The notes: a model not told the origin generated them from the letters alone. Positions 16,456-25,957 are shown, numbered from the stretch's first letter. The stretch is DNA of 64,000 nucleotides from PALSA-505 sp963702235 (GCA_963702235.1 CAVPBZ010000007.1:186001-250000); one strand, 5' to 3'. A program made the numbers and translations.

Positions 16456-17163
16456 ATGGAACAGGTCGAGGTCCGCGGGCTGACGAAGACCTTCGGGCGG
16501 GTCACCGCCGTGCGGGGAGTGTCGTTCACGGCGCCGGCCGGGCGGGTGACCGGGTTCCTGGGGCCGAACGGGTCGGGGAAGACGACCACCCTGCGCATGC
16601 TGCTCGGCCTGGTCCGGCCCACCCTGGGCGAGGCGCTGATCGGCGGCGTCCGCTATCAGCGGCTCGACCGCCCGCACCGCACCGTCGGCGCGCTGCTGGA
16701 GGCCGGCAGCTTCCATCCGGGGCGGCGCGCCCGCGATCACCTGCGCGTCCTGGCCGCAGCCGATGGCGTTCCCGATCGCCGGATGGACGAGGTTCTCGGC
16801 CAGGTCGGCCTGGAAGCGGCCGCGAACCGGCGGGTCCGGGAATTCTCGCTCGGCATGCGGCAGCGCCTCGGCCTGGCCGCCGCCCTCATCGGCGACCCGC
16901 GGGTACTCCTGCTCGATGAGCCCGCCAACGGCCTGGACCCCGCGGGCATCGCCTGGCTCCGCGGCCTGCTGCGGGACTTGGCGGCGCAGGGCCGGACGGT
17001 CCTGGTCGCCAGCCACGTACTCAGCGAGGTCGCCCAGGTGGCCGACCAGGTCGTGATCGTCAGCGCCGGGCAGCTCCGGTTCACCGGGCCGCTGGCCGAG
17101 ATCGGCGGGACGGACCACGCGCTGGAGTCGGCATTCCTGAAGCTGACCACGCCGGCCAGCTGA
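16456..17163 (+). CDS. ABC transporter ATP-binding protein
   Basis: 235-residue ATPase of the drug/peptide-export (CcmA-like) type. Walker A is GPNGSGKTTT, the signature FSLGMRQRLGLA, Walker B VLLLDEPANGLDP, and the switch His is in VASHVLSEV. ATG 16456 follows GAGGTGG; an upstream ATG at 16420 lies inside the palindromic operator and is less likely. The partner permease follows at 17305 and a TetR regulator ends the operon. Confidence 0.93.
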   Translation: MEQVEVRGLTKTFGRVTAVRGVSFTAPAGRVTGFLGPNGSGKTTTLRMLLGLVRPTLGEALIGGVRYQRLDRPHRTVGALLEAGSFHPGRRARDHLRVLAAADGVPDRRMDEVLGQVGLEAAANRRVREFSLGMRQRLGLAAALIGDPRVLLLDEPANGLDPAGIAWLRGLLRDLAAQGRTVLVASHVLSEVAQVADQVVIVSAGQLRFTGPLAEIGGTDHALESAFLKLTTPAS

Positions 17164-17304
17164 CCGTGCCGCGAGCCCACGGCGCCGCTGGCCTGACTGC
17201 GCCCGCCGGGCTGACCGGTGCGGCTAGCTCCCGCACCGGCCAATGACCGACCGTCCCGGCCGGCTGGCCGCCCAGCCGTATCGTCCCCGGCCAAGGAGAG
17301 CATC

Positions 17305-18042
17305 GTGCTACCTGTGATCCGCAGCGAGTTCCGCAAGCTCAGCACCGTCCGCGGCCCGTGGCTGCTGCTTGCCTCCGGCCCGATGATCGTCGTGGCCGGC
17401 ATCACCGGCCTGGTCCAGTCCGGCGCCAGCGTGCATGATCCGGCCCAGCAGGCCAAGGCGCTGGCGCACGTCGGCCTGGCCGCGCTGGTCACGCTGATCT
17501 TCGGCATCCTCGCGGTGGCGGGGGAGTACCGGCACGGCACGATCACCGGCACCTACCTCAGCTTTCCCGCCCGTGGCCGGGTGCTGGCCGCCAAGCTGGC
17601 CGTCTACGGGCTGGCCGGCGCCGCCGCCGGCCTGGTCTCGTCCGTCGTGGCCATCGCCGTCACGGCCGGGTGGTGGGCCGCCAACGGGGGCGCCTTCCAG
17701 CTGTCCGCGGCCGGCACCTGGCAGACCCTCGGCGGCGGCGTGGCCGTCAGCCTCGCCTTCGCCGTGCTCGGCGTCGGCGTCGGCGCCCTGGTCCGCAACC
17801 TGGTCGCCGCTGTGGCCGCTGCGCTGGCGTGGGTCGCCCTGGTCGAGGGGATCGCGGGGCAGCTGCTGGGGCCGGGGCTCGCCCGCTGGCTACCGTTCGC
17901 CGCCGGCGAGGCGCTGAGCCGCGCCAGGCTCTCCGCGCCGGCGCGGCTGCCGCAATGGGGCGGCGGGCTGGTGCTGCTCGGCTACGCCGCGGCCTTCGCC
18001 GCCGCTGCCGTCGTCACTACACTCAGGCGGGATGTCACCTAG
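17305..18042 (+). CDS. ABC-2-type transporter permease
   Basis: 245 residues, about six hydrophobic helices: GPWLLLASGPMIVVAGITGL, then VGLAALVTLIFGILAVAG and further segments to the C-terminus. IRSEFRKLSTVRGPW at the start and EYRHGTITGTYLSFPARGRV are typical of ABC-2 permeases. GTG 17305 follows AAGGAGAG. It partners the ATP-binding protein 141 bp upstream, and its end overlaps the tetR start by 11 bp. Substrate unknown. Confidence 0.88.
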   Translation: MLPVIRSEFRKLSTVRGPWLLLASGPMIVVAGITGLVQSGASVHDPAQQAKALAHVGLAALVTLIFGILAVAGEYRHGTITGTYLSFPARGRVLAAKLAVYGLAGAAAGLVSSVVAIAVTAGWWAANGGAFQLSAAGTWQTLGGGVAVSLAFAVLGVGVGALVRNLVAAVAAALAWVALVEGIAGQLLGPGLARWLPFAAGEALSRARLSAPARLPQWGGGLVLLGYAAAFAAAAVVTTLRRDVT

Positions 18043-18793
18043 GAAGCCGGCCGTGCTGCGTGACGGCGACGGCCCCGGCCTGCGCGAGTACCTGATCGCC
18101 ACCGCCGCGCGGCTGATCAGCGAGCGCGGCGGGGCGGGCCTGGCCGTCAGGGACATCGCCCGGGAGGCGCAGGTCGCCGACGGCGTGCTCTACAACTACT
18201 TCGAGGACAAGGAAGACCTGCTCGCCCAGGCACTGCTTGTCCACGTCGGCGCAGTCATGTCCAGCGCGGCGGCGATGCCGCAGGCCGGCACCGGCACCGT
18301 CGCGGAGAACCTGCGGCTGTTCATCGACCGCGGTCTCGATGTCCTGGCCCGGGTCGCGCCCGCGTTCGCCGCGCTGCTGTCACAGCCGAAGGTACTCAGC
18401 CGCTTCCATGCGATGGTCGGCGGCGATGCGGCCTTCGGCTCGGCCACGGCGGACGGCGGTGAACAGCCAGCAGCGGGCGGCGGCGAAGAAGCCACCGCCG
18501 CTGACGGCGCGGAAGCGGTCCTGAACGCTGACCAGGACGACGAGGCGGACAGGCGCGGGCTGCCCGAATCCCTGACTCTCTACCTGCGCGCCGAGCAGCG
18601 GCTCGGCCGCATCGACCCGGCCGCCGACGTCGAGGCGGCCACGATGCTGATTGTCGGGGCGATCCACGGCCAGGTGCTGCCGAGGGTACTGTTCAACCCT
18701 CCCGGTACCCCGGTTACCGCCCCACCCGGCTTCGCCAGCCGGCTGGCGGAGACGATCCTCGGCGGCATCGCACCGGGATCTCGTCAGGCATAG
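18032..18793 (+). CDS. TetR-family transcriptional regulator
   Basis: 253 residues. The N-terminal helix-turn-helix contains LIATAARLISERGGAGLAVR, DIAREAQVADGVLYNYFEDK and EDLL. The C-terminal ligand domain carries an Ala/Glu/Gly-rich insertion of about 45 residues (about 135-180), unusual for the family. Third gene of the ABC operon, overlapping the permease by 11 bp; the dyad at 16410-16429 is a probable target. Confidence 0.92.
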   Translation: MSPRKPAVLRDGDGPGLREYLIATAARLISERGGAGLAVRDIAREAQVADGVLYNYFEDKEDLLAQALLVHVGAVMSSAAAMPQAGTGTVAENLRLFIDRGLDVLARVAPAFAALLSQPKVLSRFHAMVGGDAAFGSATADGGEQPAAGGGEEATAADGAEAVLNADQDDEADRRGLPESLTLYLRAEQRLGRIDPAADVEAATMLIVGAIHGQVLPRVLFNPPGTPVTAPPGFASRLAETILGGIAPGSRQA

Positions 18794-18813
18794 CGGTTCA
18801 CGGAAGGCAGACG

Positions 18814-19320
18814 ATGCCAGCAGCGGCGCCAGGAGACGAACCTGGCCAGGTCGTCGAGATCTACACCGACGGCGCGTGCATGAAGAATCCGGGCGGGCCC
18901 GGCGGGTGGGGCGCCATCCTCCGCTTCGGCCGCCACGAGAAGGAGATGCACGGCGGCGACCCGGCCACCACGAACAACCGGATGGAGCTCATGGCTGCCA
19001 TCCAGGGCCTGGAGAGCCTCACCCGGCCCTCCGCCGTGCACCTCTACACCGACAGCCAGTACCTGCGCCGGGGCATCACCGAGTGGCTGCCGGGATGGAA
19101 GCGCAACGGCTGGCTGACCAAGGAGAAAAAGCCGGTCAAGAACGTCAACCTGTGGACCCGGCTCGACGAGACGGCGCGCCAGCACGACGTGCGCTGGTTC
19201 TGGGTCAAGGGCCACGCGGGCCACCCCGAGAACGAGCGCGCCGACCAGCTGGCCTGCCGTGGCGCTGAAGAAGCCTCGGCCAGGGGCAGCGCGCAGCGAG
19301 TGGAGGCCAGGATCCAGTGA
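18814..19320 (+). CDS. rnhA: Ribonuclease HI
   Basis: 168 residues; cleaves the RNA strand of RNA-DNA hybrids. Catalytic acidic residues are visible in order: EIYTDGACMKNPGGPGGWG (Asp), NNRMELMAAI (Glu), YTDSQYLRRGI (Asp) and the C-terminal ERADQLA (Asp), with the handle region WKRNGWLTKEKKPVKN and the conserved His in VKGHAGHPEN. ATG 18814 follows GGAAGGC. Length suits the bacterial type-1 enzyme plus a 15-residue tail. Confidence 0.96.
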   Translation: MPAAAPGDEPGQVVEIYTDGACMKNPGGPGGWGAILRFGRHEKEMHGGDPATTNNRMELMAAIQGLESLTRPSAVHLYTDSQYLRRGITEWLPGWKRNGWLTKEKKPVKNVNLWTRLDETARQHDVRWFWVKGHAGHPENERADQLACRGAEEASARGSAQRVEARIQ

Positions 19321-19344
19321 CGTCCGCAGGCCACCGGGGTTCAG

Positions 19345-20049
19345 GTGAGGTCCGCGAGCCGCCCAGATCATGAGCTGAGGCCGGGTTCACCGACGGTAGT
19401 GGTCGCGCCTGCCGTGCCGTGGTGGGGGCTAGCTTCGTCGGCTGCCGCCCCGGTGCTGATCGTCGGCGGGTGGACGGTGGCCGCCGGGCTGCAGCCGCAT
19501 CACTTCGACCCCGTATCCGGCTCCATCAGCGCCCTCGCGGCGGCCGGCGCTACCGACCGGTGGGTGATGACACTCGCGCTGCTGAGCACCGAAGTGTGTC
19601 ACGTCATCACCGGCCTGGCGCTCAGGCCGGCCGCGCCCGCGGGGCGGCTCATCCTGATGATCGGCGGGGTAGCCGTCATCATGGTGGGAGCGAACCCCCA
19701 GCACGCCGGAGGCGTCGGCACGCTGCCGCATACGTTCTGGGCGACGCTCGGCTTCATCGCCCTGGCGGCCTGGCCGGTCGCCGGCTGGAAGCGAGGGCCT
19801 TCGGTGCCCTACGGGCTGCGGCCGGCCGTTGCCGCGGGCACGGCCGCAGTGCAAGCCTGCCTGCTCTTCTGGTTCTACGCCGAGGTGATCTCGTCTGGCA
19901 GCCAGCTCGGCCTGGCCGAGCGGCTGCTGGCCGCTGCCCAGGCGATCTGGCCACTCGCCGTGGTTCTGACCTGCCGCCGTAGCCCGTCCGCCCGGGCCGG
20001 GCCCCGCCGCGGCAACCGCGGCCGGGCGCTGAGCAAACCTGACGGATAG
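19345..20049 (+). CDS. DUF998 integral membrane protein
   Basis: 234 residues from GTG 19345 with about six membrane helices, including LASSAAAPVLIVGGWTVAAG, MTLALLSTEVCHVITGLAL and PLAVVLTC. HHFDPVSGSISALAAAGATD and LPHTFWATLGFIAL are the usual DUF998 landmarks. The family is common in actinobacteria and has no assigned function. A GTG near 19398 would remove a short hydrophilic leader. The 3' end runs into a 25-bp tandem repeat. Confidence 0.8.
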   Translation: MRSASRPDHELRPGSPTVVVAPAVPWWGLASSAAAPVLIVGGWTVAAGLQPHHFDPVSGSISALAAAGATDRWVMTLALLSTEVCHVITGLALRPAAPAGRLILMIGGVAVIMVGANPQHAGGVGTLPHTFWATLGFIALAAWPVAGWKRGPSVPYGLRPAVAAGTAAVQACLLFWFYAEVISSGSQLGLAERLLAAAQAIWPLAVVLTCRRSPSARAGPRRGNRGRALSKPDG

Positions 20050-20073
20050 GGCACTGAGCAAACCTGACGGATA
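20024..20073. repeat. 25-bp tandem duplication at the DUF998 gene end
   Basis: Two adjacent 25-bp units differ at one base; both contain CTGAGCAAACCTGACGG. The first unit holds the stop codon of the DUF998 gene (TAG 20047-20049). A recent slippage duplication. Confidence 0.85.
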
Positions 20074-20118
20074 GAGGAGCAAACAAACTCGCTGCATGGC
20101 GGCTATATACGCGAGGTA

Positions 20119-20131
20119 TACACTCGGTGTA
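20119..20131. promoter_or_regulatory. Palindrome upstream of padR, candidate operator
   Basis: TACAC TCG GTGTA is a perfect dyad 11 bases before the padR start, in an AT-rich patch with TATATAC and GTATAC that also resembles a -10 region. PadR proteins usually repress their own operon, so autoregulation is inferred. Confidence 0.5.
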
Positions 20132-20142
20132 GTATCCTTCTC

Positions 20143-20670
20143 ATGACCGTTCCTCTCACCCTTCTCGGCCTGCTTGAGCGGGAGCCGAGTTACGGTTACG
20201 ACCTCAAGCGCGACTACGACGCATACTTCGGCCGGGCGAAGCCGCTTCCGTTCGGCCAGGTGTATGCGACGCTCGGCCGGCTGGCCCGCGACGGCCACGT
20301 CATGGCCGGCGAGGCCGAGCCGGGGGACGGACCGGACCGCAAGCGCTATGCGATCACCGGCACCGGCAAGACGGCGGTCGATACCTGGCTGGCCGATCCG
20401 GTCGATCCGGAGCCGCACCTGCAGACGGTGCTCTTCGCCAAGGTGACGCTGGCCCTGATGCTCGGCAAGCCGGCCGAAGCCTACCTCGACCGCCAGCGCG
20501 CCGCGCACCTGCAGCGGATGCGCGAACTCACCGAACTCAAGCGGACCGGGCCGCTGGTCGATGTGATCCTCGCCGACCACGCCCTGTTCCACCTCGAGGC
20601 CGATCTGCGATGGATCGACCTGACGTCAGCGCGACTCGACGAACTAGCGAAAGTGATACGCGCGCGATGA
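20143..20670 (+). CDS. PadR-family transcriptional regulator
   Basis: 175 residues. The winged helix reads TLLGLLEREPSYGYDLKRDY, then FGQVYATLGRLARDGHV and the wing PDRKRYAITGTGKTAVDTWL. The C-terminal helices (about residues 90-175) form a coiled-coil dimer arm. The stop overlaps the next ATG (ATGA), coupling it to the ABC transporter genes that it probably represses. Confidence 0.93.
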   Translation: MTVPLTLLGLLEREPSYGYDLKRDYDAYFGRAKPLPFGQVYATLGRLARDGHVMAGEAEPGDGPDRKRYAITGTGKTAVDTWLADPVDPEPHLQTVLFAKVTLALMLGKPAEAYLDRQRAAHLQRMRELTELKRTGPLVDVILADHALFHLEADLRWIDLTSARLDELAKVIRAR

Positions 20671-21356
20671 CTACGCATGGCTGCCTCATCGAGGCTCACG
20701 ACATCGTCAAATCGTTCGGCCAGACGCCAGCCCTGCGCGGCGCGAGCGTGGCCGTCGGCGAGGGCGAGATCCTCGCCATCATGGGCCCGAGCGGGTCTGG
20801 CAAGTCAACTCTCCTGCACTGCCTCGCCGGCATCTTCAGGCCAGAGAGCGGCGAGGTGTGGTTCGACGGCCGCCGCCTGGACAACCTTGACGAGGCCGAA
20901 CGGACACGGCTGCGCCGGACCGAGTTCGGCTTCGTGTTCCAGTTCGGCCAGCTGGTGCCCGAGCTGAGCGCGGCCGATAACGTCGCGCTGCCGCTGCTGC
21001 TGAATCGCTCACGACGGAAGCCGGCTTACGCGCTCGCGGAGTCCTGGCTGGACCGGCTCGGGCTCAGCGATAAGGGCGGCCGGCGGACGGGCGAGCTGTC
21101 TGGTGGCGAGGCGCAGCGCGTCGCCATCGCCAGGGCCCTGGCGATGGCCCCCCGGCTGATCTTCGCCGACGAGCCGACCGGGTCGCTGGACTCGCTGACC
21201 GGCGAGAAGGTGATGGACCTGCTGGTGAGCCTGGCTCGCGAGCAGGGCACCACGGTGATACTCGTCACGCACGATGCGCGCGTCGCGGCGTATGCCGACC
21301 GCGAGGTCATGGTGCGCGACGGCCTGGTCTCGGTGGATCTGGGGGCGTCGGCATGA
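20667..21356 (+). CDS. ABC transporter ATP-binding protein (MacB/LolD-like)
   Basis: 229 residues from ATG 20667, which overlaps the padR stop. Walker A is MGPSGSGKSTLLH, the Q-loop FVFQFGQLVPELSA, the signature LSGGEAQRVAIARAL, Walker B LIFADEPTGSLD, and the switch VILVTHDARVA. It drives the FtsX-like permease that begins at 21353. This group moves lipoproteins, peptides or antibiotics by a mechanotransmission mechanism; the substrate here is unknown. Confidence 0.94.
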   Translation: MTTHGCLIEAHDIVKSFGQTPALRGASVAVGEGEILAIMGPSGSGKSTLLHCLAGIFRPESGEVWFDGRRLDNLDEAERTRLRRTEFGFVFQFGQLVPELSAADNVALPLLLNRSRRKPAYALAESWLDRLGLSDKGGRRTGELSGGEAQRVAIARALAMAPRLIFADEPTGSLDSLTGEKVMDLLVSLAREQGTTVILVTHDARVAAYADREVMVRDGLVSVDLGASA

Positions 21357-23617
21357 TGCTGCGCCTTGGCCTGCGGCTGAGCCTGCACAGCGGCAGGGAG
21401 AGCCTCGTCCGGCTGGCCGTCACGACCGTGGCGGTCGCGGTGGGCGTCGCGCTGCTGCTGGCGGTGCTCGCGGAGTTCCACGCCTTCCAGGCCAACAGCA
21501 AGCAGGCCTGCTGGTCGTGCACGACGGGCTCTTCGCTGCCGTCTCATCTGCCCGCCCGCGGGGAGCTGTGGAACAACAGCGCGGACTTCTACCAGGGTCA
21601 GACGATCACGCGGCTCGACGTCGCGGCGCTGGGGCCGTCCGCGCCGGTGCCGCCCGGGATCACCAGGCTGCCTGCCCCTGGCCAGTTCTACGCCTCGCCC
21701 GCACTGGCCGCACTGCTGCGCTCGGTGCCTCGGGACCAGCTCGGTGACCGTTTCCCCGGCACCATGGCCGGCACGATCGGTGACGCGGCGCTGTCCGGGC
21801 CCAATGACCTGGTGATCTATATCGGGTACACGCCGTCGGCGGTCGCCGCGATCCCTGGTACGCAGCTGGTCACCGCGATCTCCCACGCGCCAGCGTCCGC
21901 GGTGTTCACCCCGTACTTCCGGTACGCGTTCGGCGTGGGGGTGCTCGCGGTACTGTTCCCGATCCTCATCCTGATCGGCACGGCCACCCGGCTGGCGGCG
22001 GCGCGCCGCGAGGAGCGGTTCGCCTCGCTCCGGCTGGTCGGTGCCACGCCGCGGGACGTCCGGCTTATCGCCTCGGTCGAATCGGTGGTCAGCGCGCTGC
22101 TCGGCGCGGTCCTCGGGATCGCCGTGTTCCTGCTGGCGCAGCCCGCCCTGGCGGGCGCGGCGCTGATCGGGACGCAGTACTTCCCGCCCACCGTGACGCC
22201 CACGATCTGGGGATACGTCGCGATGCTGGTCGCGGTGCCCGCGGCTTCGGCGATCGCGTCGGTGATGTCCCTGCGCCGGGTGCAGATATCGCCCCTGGGT
22301 GTCAGCCGCCGGGTATCCGCGCGGCCGCCGTCGGCCTGGCGGCTGACGCCGCTGGCGGTCGGCACCGCCGCGTTCGTCTACGGGCTCCTGAGCACCACGC
22401 ACAAGTCCATCGGGGCTCCCGCCTACCCCGGCCTGCTCATCATCATGATCGGCCTGGTCATCGCGGGCCCGTGGCTCACCGCGTTCGCCGCGCGGCTGTT
22501 CGGCTCGGTCATGCGGGGCGCGGCGCCGCTGCTTGCCATCCGGCGGCTGGCCGATAACCCGAAGGGTGCCTTCCGGTCAGTGAGCGGTCTCGTGCTCGCC
22601 GTCTTCCTCGGCACGATCATCGGCGCGCTCGTGCCGACGCTCGACTCGCTGGTGGCCACGTCGAGCTCCGCTGCGCTGAACAACGTGCTGGTCGACCAGG
22701 TGGGCATGTCTCCGGCCGCGGGCGCGAAGCTGGTGAGCGGGCTGCGCGGGCTCCGCGGCGCAACGGTCTATCCGCTCTACATGCTGCAGACAGCGGGCAG
22801 CCAGGGCGTCCAGGTCACCCCCGGCTCCGGGAACGGACCCGGCTCCGGGAACGGGCCCGGCCCGCAGGGACCCCCCCTCGCCGTCGTCAGCTGCTCGGCG
22901 CTGCGGGGCCTCGCCGTGCTCGGCCAGTGCGCGCCGGGCCGCCAGGCCGTGCGGGCCAACGACGGCAGCCTGTTCAGCGACAACCCGAAGGACAGCACCG
23001 CGGCGTTCGCCGCACCGTCCGACCCGGCCTACACCGGCAGCCTGTCCAGGCTGAGCCTGCAGGCCGTCCTGGTGCGGGTCAACAGCCCGGCCACCCTCGA
23101 GCGGGTCCGTTCGTTCCTGGCCACGCACGCGCCGCCGGCCGTCGCGTGCGGCCAGGGATGTTCACCCACTCCGCCCCGGACCTTCGGCGAGGCCGTCGCG
23201 ATCCGCACCGGCCGCGCCGGCACGGCGCAGAAGATCGTGTACTTCGCGGTCGCGCTCACCCTGGTGGTGGCCGGGTGCAGCCTCGCGGTCGCTGTCGGCG
23301 GCGGCCTGGTCGACCGCAAGCGCCCGTTCACGCTGCTGCGGGTCAGCGGCACCCCGGTCAGCACCCTGTCCCGGGTGGTCTTCATGGAGGCAGCCCTCCC
23401 GCTGGCCGCTGCCACCTTGGTCGCCGCGGCGATCGCCTACGGCACGTCCATCCTGGCGGTCGAGCAGATAGCGCCACCGGGAACGGCGATACCGCAGCTC
23501 GGGCACGTGTACTACGCCACCATGGGCGCCGGCCTGGCCGTCGCCCTGCTGGTGATCGGTGTGACGCTTCCGCTGCTGCGCCGGATGACCACCCCCGGCA
23601 ACGTCCGCTTCGAGTAG
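21353..23617 (+). CDS. FtsX-like ABC transporter permease
   Basis: 754 residues. An N-terminal membrane helix (about 20-42) is followed by an extracytoplasmic segment, a first FtsX module of three helices (about 190-310, with RREERFASLRLVGATPRDVR), two central helices, a second large external domain (about 440-610), and a final three-helix module with RKRPFTLLRVSGTPVSTLSR. A short repeat PGSGNGPGSGNGPG lies in the external domain near residue 490. The start overlaps the ATPase stop. Third gene of the PadR operon. Confidence 0.92.
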   Translation: MMLRLGLRLSLHSGRESLVRLAVTTVAVAVGVALLLAVLAEFHAFQANSKQACWSCTTGSSLPSHLPARGELWNNSADFYQGQTITRLDVAALGPSAPVPPGITRLPAPGQFYASPALAALLRSVPRDQLGDRFPGTMAGTIGDAALSGPNDLVIYIGYTPSAVAAIPGTQLVTAISHAPASAVFTPYFRYAFGVGVLAVLFPILILIGTATRLAAARREERFASLRLVGATPRDVRLIASVESVVSALLGAVLGIAVFLLAQPALAGAALIGTQYFPPTVTPTIWGYVAMLVAVPAASAIASVMSLRRVQISPLGVSRRVSARPPSAWRLTPLAVGTAAFVYGLLSTTHKSIGAPAYPGLLIIMIGLVIAGPWLTAFAARLFGSVMRGAAPLLAIRRLADNPKGAFRSVSGLVLAVFLGTIIGALVPTLDSLVATSSSAALNNVLVDQVGMSPAAGAKLVSGLRGLRGATVYPLYMLQTAGSQGVQVTPGSGNGPGSGNGPGPQGPPLAVVSCSALRGLAVLGQCAPGRQAVRANDGSLFSDNPKDSTAAFAAPSDPAYTGSLSRLSLQAVLVRVNSPATLERVRSFLATHAPPAVACGQGCSPTPPRTFGEAVAIRTGRAGTAQKIVYFAVALTLVVAGCSLAVAVGGGLVDRKRPFTLLRVSGTPVSTLSRVVFMEAALPLAAATLVAAAIAYGTSILAVEQIAPPGTAIPQLGHVYYATMGAGLAVALLVIGVTLPLLRRMTTPGNVRFE

Positions 23618-23620
23618 GCG

Positions 23621-25957
23621 TCAGTCAACCAGGTCGAGGGCGGCACCGATGATGGCGTCGTCGTCCAGGCCGTGGTAGCGGTACACGTCGGTGATATCGC
23701 CGGACTGGCCGAACCTGGTCACGCCGAGATGCGTCGCGGGCACGCCGTTGATCCCGGCCAGGAAGGCCAGCGTGTGCGGGTGCCCGTCCAGCACGGTGAC
23801 CATCGGCCGGGCCCGGCCGGCCGGTAGCAGCGTGTCCAGGATCCAGCTGTCAGCCTGGCCGAGGCCGCGCCGCGCCTGCACCGCGCGGAACAGCAGGTCC
23901 GGGCTGGTCACGCACAGCACGTCGGCGCCGAAGCCCAGCGCGCCCAGCCGGTCGGCAGCGGCGAGGGCTTCGGGAATCAGCGCTCCCATCGCGCAGATCG
24001 TGACGGCCGGCTGCGGGTGCCGCCGCAGCGCATACCCGCCGGCCACCACGTTCCTGCGCCGGTGCTCCCTGGCCGCCGGGTCGTCCGGCACCGCCGCCAG
24101 TGCCTGGTTCACCGGGCGGGTGGACAGCCGCAGGTACGCCGAGCTGCCGTCCGGCTGGCCGAGCCCGGCCAGGCAGGCCAGCAGCGCCCACTCGGCGTCC
24201 AGGACGAACGCAGGCTCGTAGGTCACGCAACCCGGCTGCTCGAGGCCGATGGACGGCGTCTTGATCGACTGGTGGGCGCCGCCTTCGGGCGCTAGCGTCA
24301 CCCCCGACGGCGTACCGACCAGGATCGACTGGCCGCCGGCGTAGATGCCGAACGACCAGGGCTCGAGTGCGCGCTCCACGAACGGGTCGTACAGCACGCC
24401 GACCGGCAGCAGCGGCTCGCCCCACCGGCTCCAGGTCGCGCCCAGCTCGCCCAGCAGGCCGACCAGGTTCGTCTCCGCGATGCCCAGCTCGATGTGCTGC
24501 CCGGTCGGCTTCTCCCGCCAGTGCAGGACCGTCGCGGCGTCGTCGGCGAACCAGTCGGACCGCTCGCTCTGGGACCAGACGCCGACCTTATTGACCCAGC
24601 CGCCCAGGTTGGTGCTGGAGGCCACGTCCGGAGCCACCGTGACGATCCGCCGTCCCACCTCGGGCACGGCGCGGTTGAGGTCGAGCAGCGTCCGGCCGAG
24701 CGCGGCCTGCGTGCTGCCCACCCCGGTCGGGGTGCGGCCGAGGTCGGCGGGCATGTCGAGGGGCGGCACCGGTCCCGGCGGCGCACGGTGCAGCCGCGCC
24801 GCGGTCGCGGCACACAGTTCGTTCTCGGCGGAGCTGTTCGGGAAAAGCTGCCAGGGCTGGCCCGGGTTGACGCCGCTGCGGCCGGCCAGCTCGGCGAGCT
24901 GCTCGGCGGACAGCAGGGCGGAGTGGTTCTGCGGGTGGCCCTCCATGGCCAGGCCGTATCCCTTGACGGTGTAGGCGAAGATCACCGTCGGCCGGGTGTC
25001 GTCGATCATCGCGAACGCGTGGCCGAGCGCGGCCAGGTCGTGGCCGCCCAGGTTGCGGACGGCCGCGTGCACCTGCTCGTCGGTGATGCCGGCGAGCAGT
25101 TGCCGGATCGCGCCCGCGTCCGGTCCGTCGCCGGGCAGCCGGTCGCGCAGCTGGGCGGCGGTGCAGCGCAGCAGCCGCTGGTACTCCGGGTTGGCCATCG
25201 TGTCGATCCGGGCGCGCAGCGCGCTGCCGCCGGGCCTGCCGATGAGCTCTTCCAGCAGCCGTCCGTACTTCACCGTCAGCACCTGCCAGCCGGCGGCGGC
25301 GAACATGCCCTGCAGCCGCGGCGTGCCGATGACCGGCACGACCCGGTCAAGCGACTGCCGGTTCAGGTTGACGATCCAGACGATCTCGCCGAGCTCGGTG
25401 ACCATGGGGTCGATGGCGGCTTCCCACACCGCGCCTTCGTCCAGCTCCGCGTCGCCGACGAGCGAGTACTGCCGCCCGGTGCCGGCCCCGCCGAACTGGG
25501 TGTTGACGTACCGGCGCGCCAGCGCTCCCCAGATCGGGGCGGTCGCCCCGATGCCGACCGACCCGGTCGAGTAGTCCGCCGGGTCGGGATCCTTGGACCG
25601 GCTCGGGTAGCTCTGCAGGCCGCCGAACGAGCGCAGCGTCGTGAGGTAGGACTCGTCCAGCTCGCCGAGCAGGTAGTTGATCGCGTGCAGCACCGGCGAG
25701 GCGTGCGGCTTGACCGACACCCGGTCGCCGTGCTGCAGCTGGCCGAACCACAGCGCGGTCATGATCGACACCATCGACGCGCTGGAGGCCTGGTGCCCGC
25801 CGACCTTGAGCCCCGACGGGTTGGGCCGGACCCGGTTGGCGTGGTCAACGATCGCCGTGGACAGCCACAGTACCCGCTGCTCGACGGCGCGGAGCACGTC
25901 GAGACGGCTGCCGTCCTCCGTCGCCGCCGGCCGCCGCGCGTCCGAGATGCTCGTCAC
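23621..25957 (-). CDS. AceE-like thiamine-diphosphate E1 enzyme (transketolase superfamily)
   Basis: 778 residues from GTG 25957, preceded by GGAGGAAGG. The layout is that of homodimeric 2-oxo-acid dehydrogenase E1: a ThDP-binding half with GDAELDEGAVWEA and VWIVNLNRQSLDRVVP, a Pyr half with HIELGIAETNLVGLLGELGA, and a transketolase C-terminal domain. It is shorter than AceE (about 890), and no E2 or E3 gene is nearby. The ends of two neighbouring genes converge here (3 bp from the ABC permease stop). Alternatives are a diverged transketolase or a dedicated oxo-acid decarboxylase. Confidence 0.8.
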   Translation of the reverse strand: MTSISDARRPAATEDGSRLDVLRAVEQRVLWLSTAIVDHANRVRPNPSGLKVGGHQASSASMVSIMTALWFGQLQHGDRVSVKPHASPVLHAINYLLGELDESYLTTLRSFGGLQSYPSRSKDPDPADYSTGSVGIGATAPIWGALARRYVNTQFGGAGTGRQYSLVGDAELDEGAVWEAAIDPMVTELGEIVWIVNLNRQSLDRVVPVIGTPRLQGMFAAAGWQVLTVKYGRLLEELIGRPGGSALRARIDTMANPEYQRLLRCTAAQLRDRLPGDGPDAGAIRQLLAGITDEQVHAAVRNLGGHDLAALGHAFAMIDDTRPTVIFAYTVKGYGLAMEGHPQNHSALLSAEQLAELAGRSGVNPGQPWQLFPNSSAENELCAATAARLHRAPPGPVPPLDMPADLGRTPTGVGSTQAALGRTLLDLNRAVPEVGRRIVTVAPDVASSTNLGGWVNKVGVWSQSERSDWFADDAATVLHWREKPTGQHIELGIAETNLVGLLGELGATWSRWGEPLLPVGVLYDPFVERALEPWSFGIYAGGQSILVGTPSGVTLAPEGGAHQSIKTPSIGLEQPGCVTYEPAFVLDAEWALLACLAGLGQPDGSSAYLRLSTRPVNQALAAVPDDPAAREHRRRNVVAGGYALRRHPQPAVTICAMGALIPEALAAADRLGALGFGADVLCVTSPDLLFRAVQARRGLGQADSWILDTLLPAGRARPMVTVLDGHPHTLAFLAGINGVPATHLGVTRFGQSGDITDVYRYHGLDDDAIIGAALDLVD

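Noticed and set aside
22800..22870. Tandem repeat inside the FtsX-like permease as a recombination site
   Set aside because: It is an in-frame Gly/Pro linker repeat of two units, common in external loops, with no sign of mobility.
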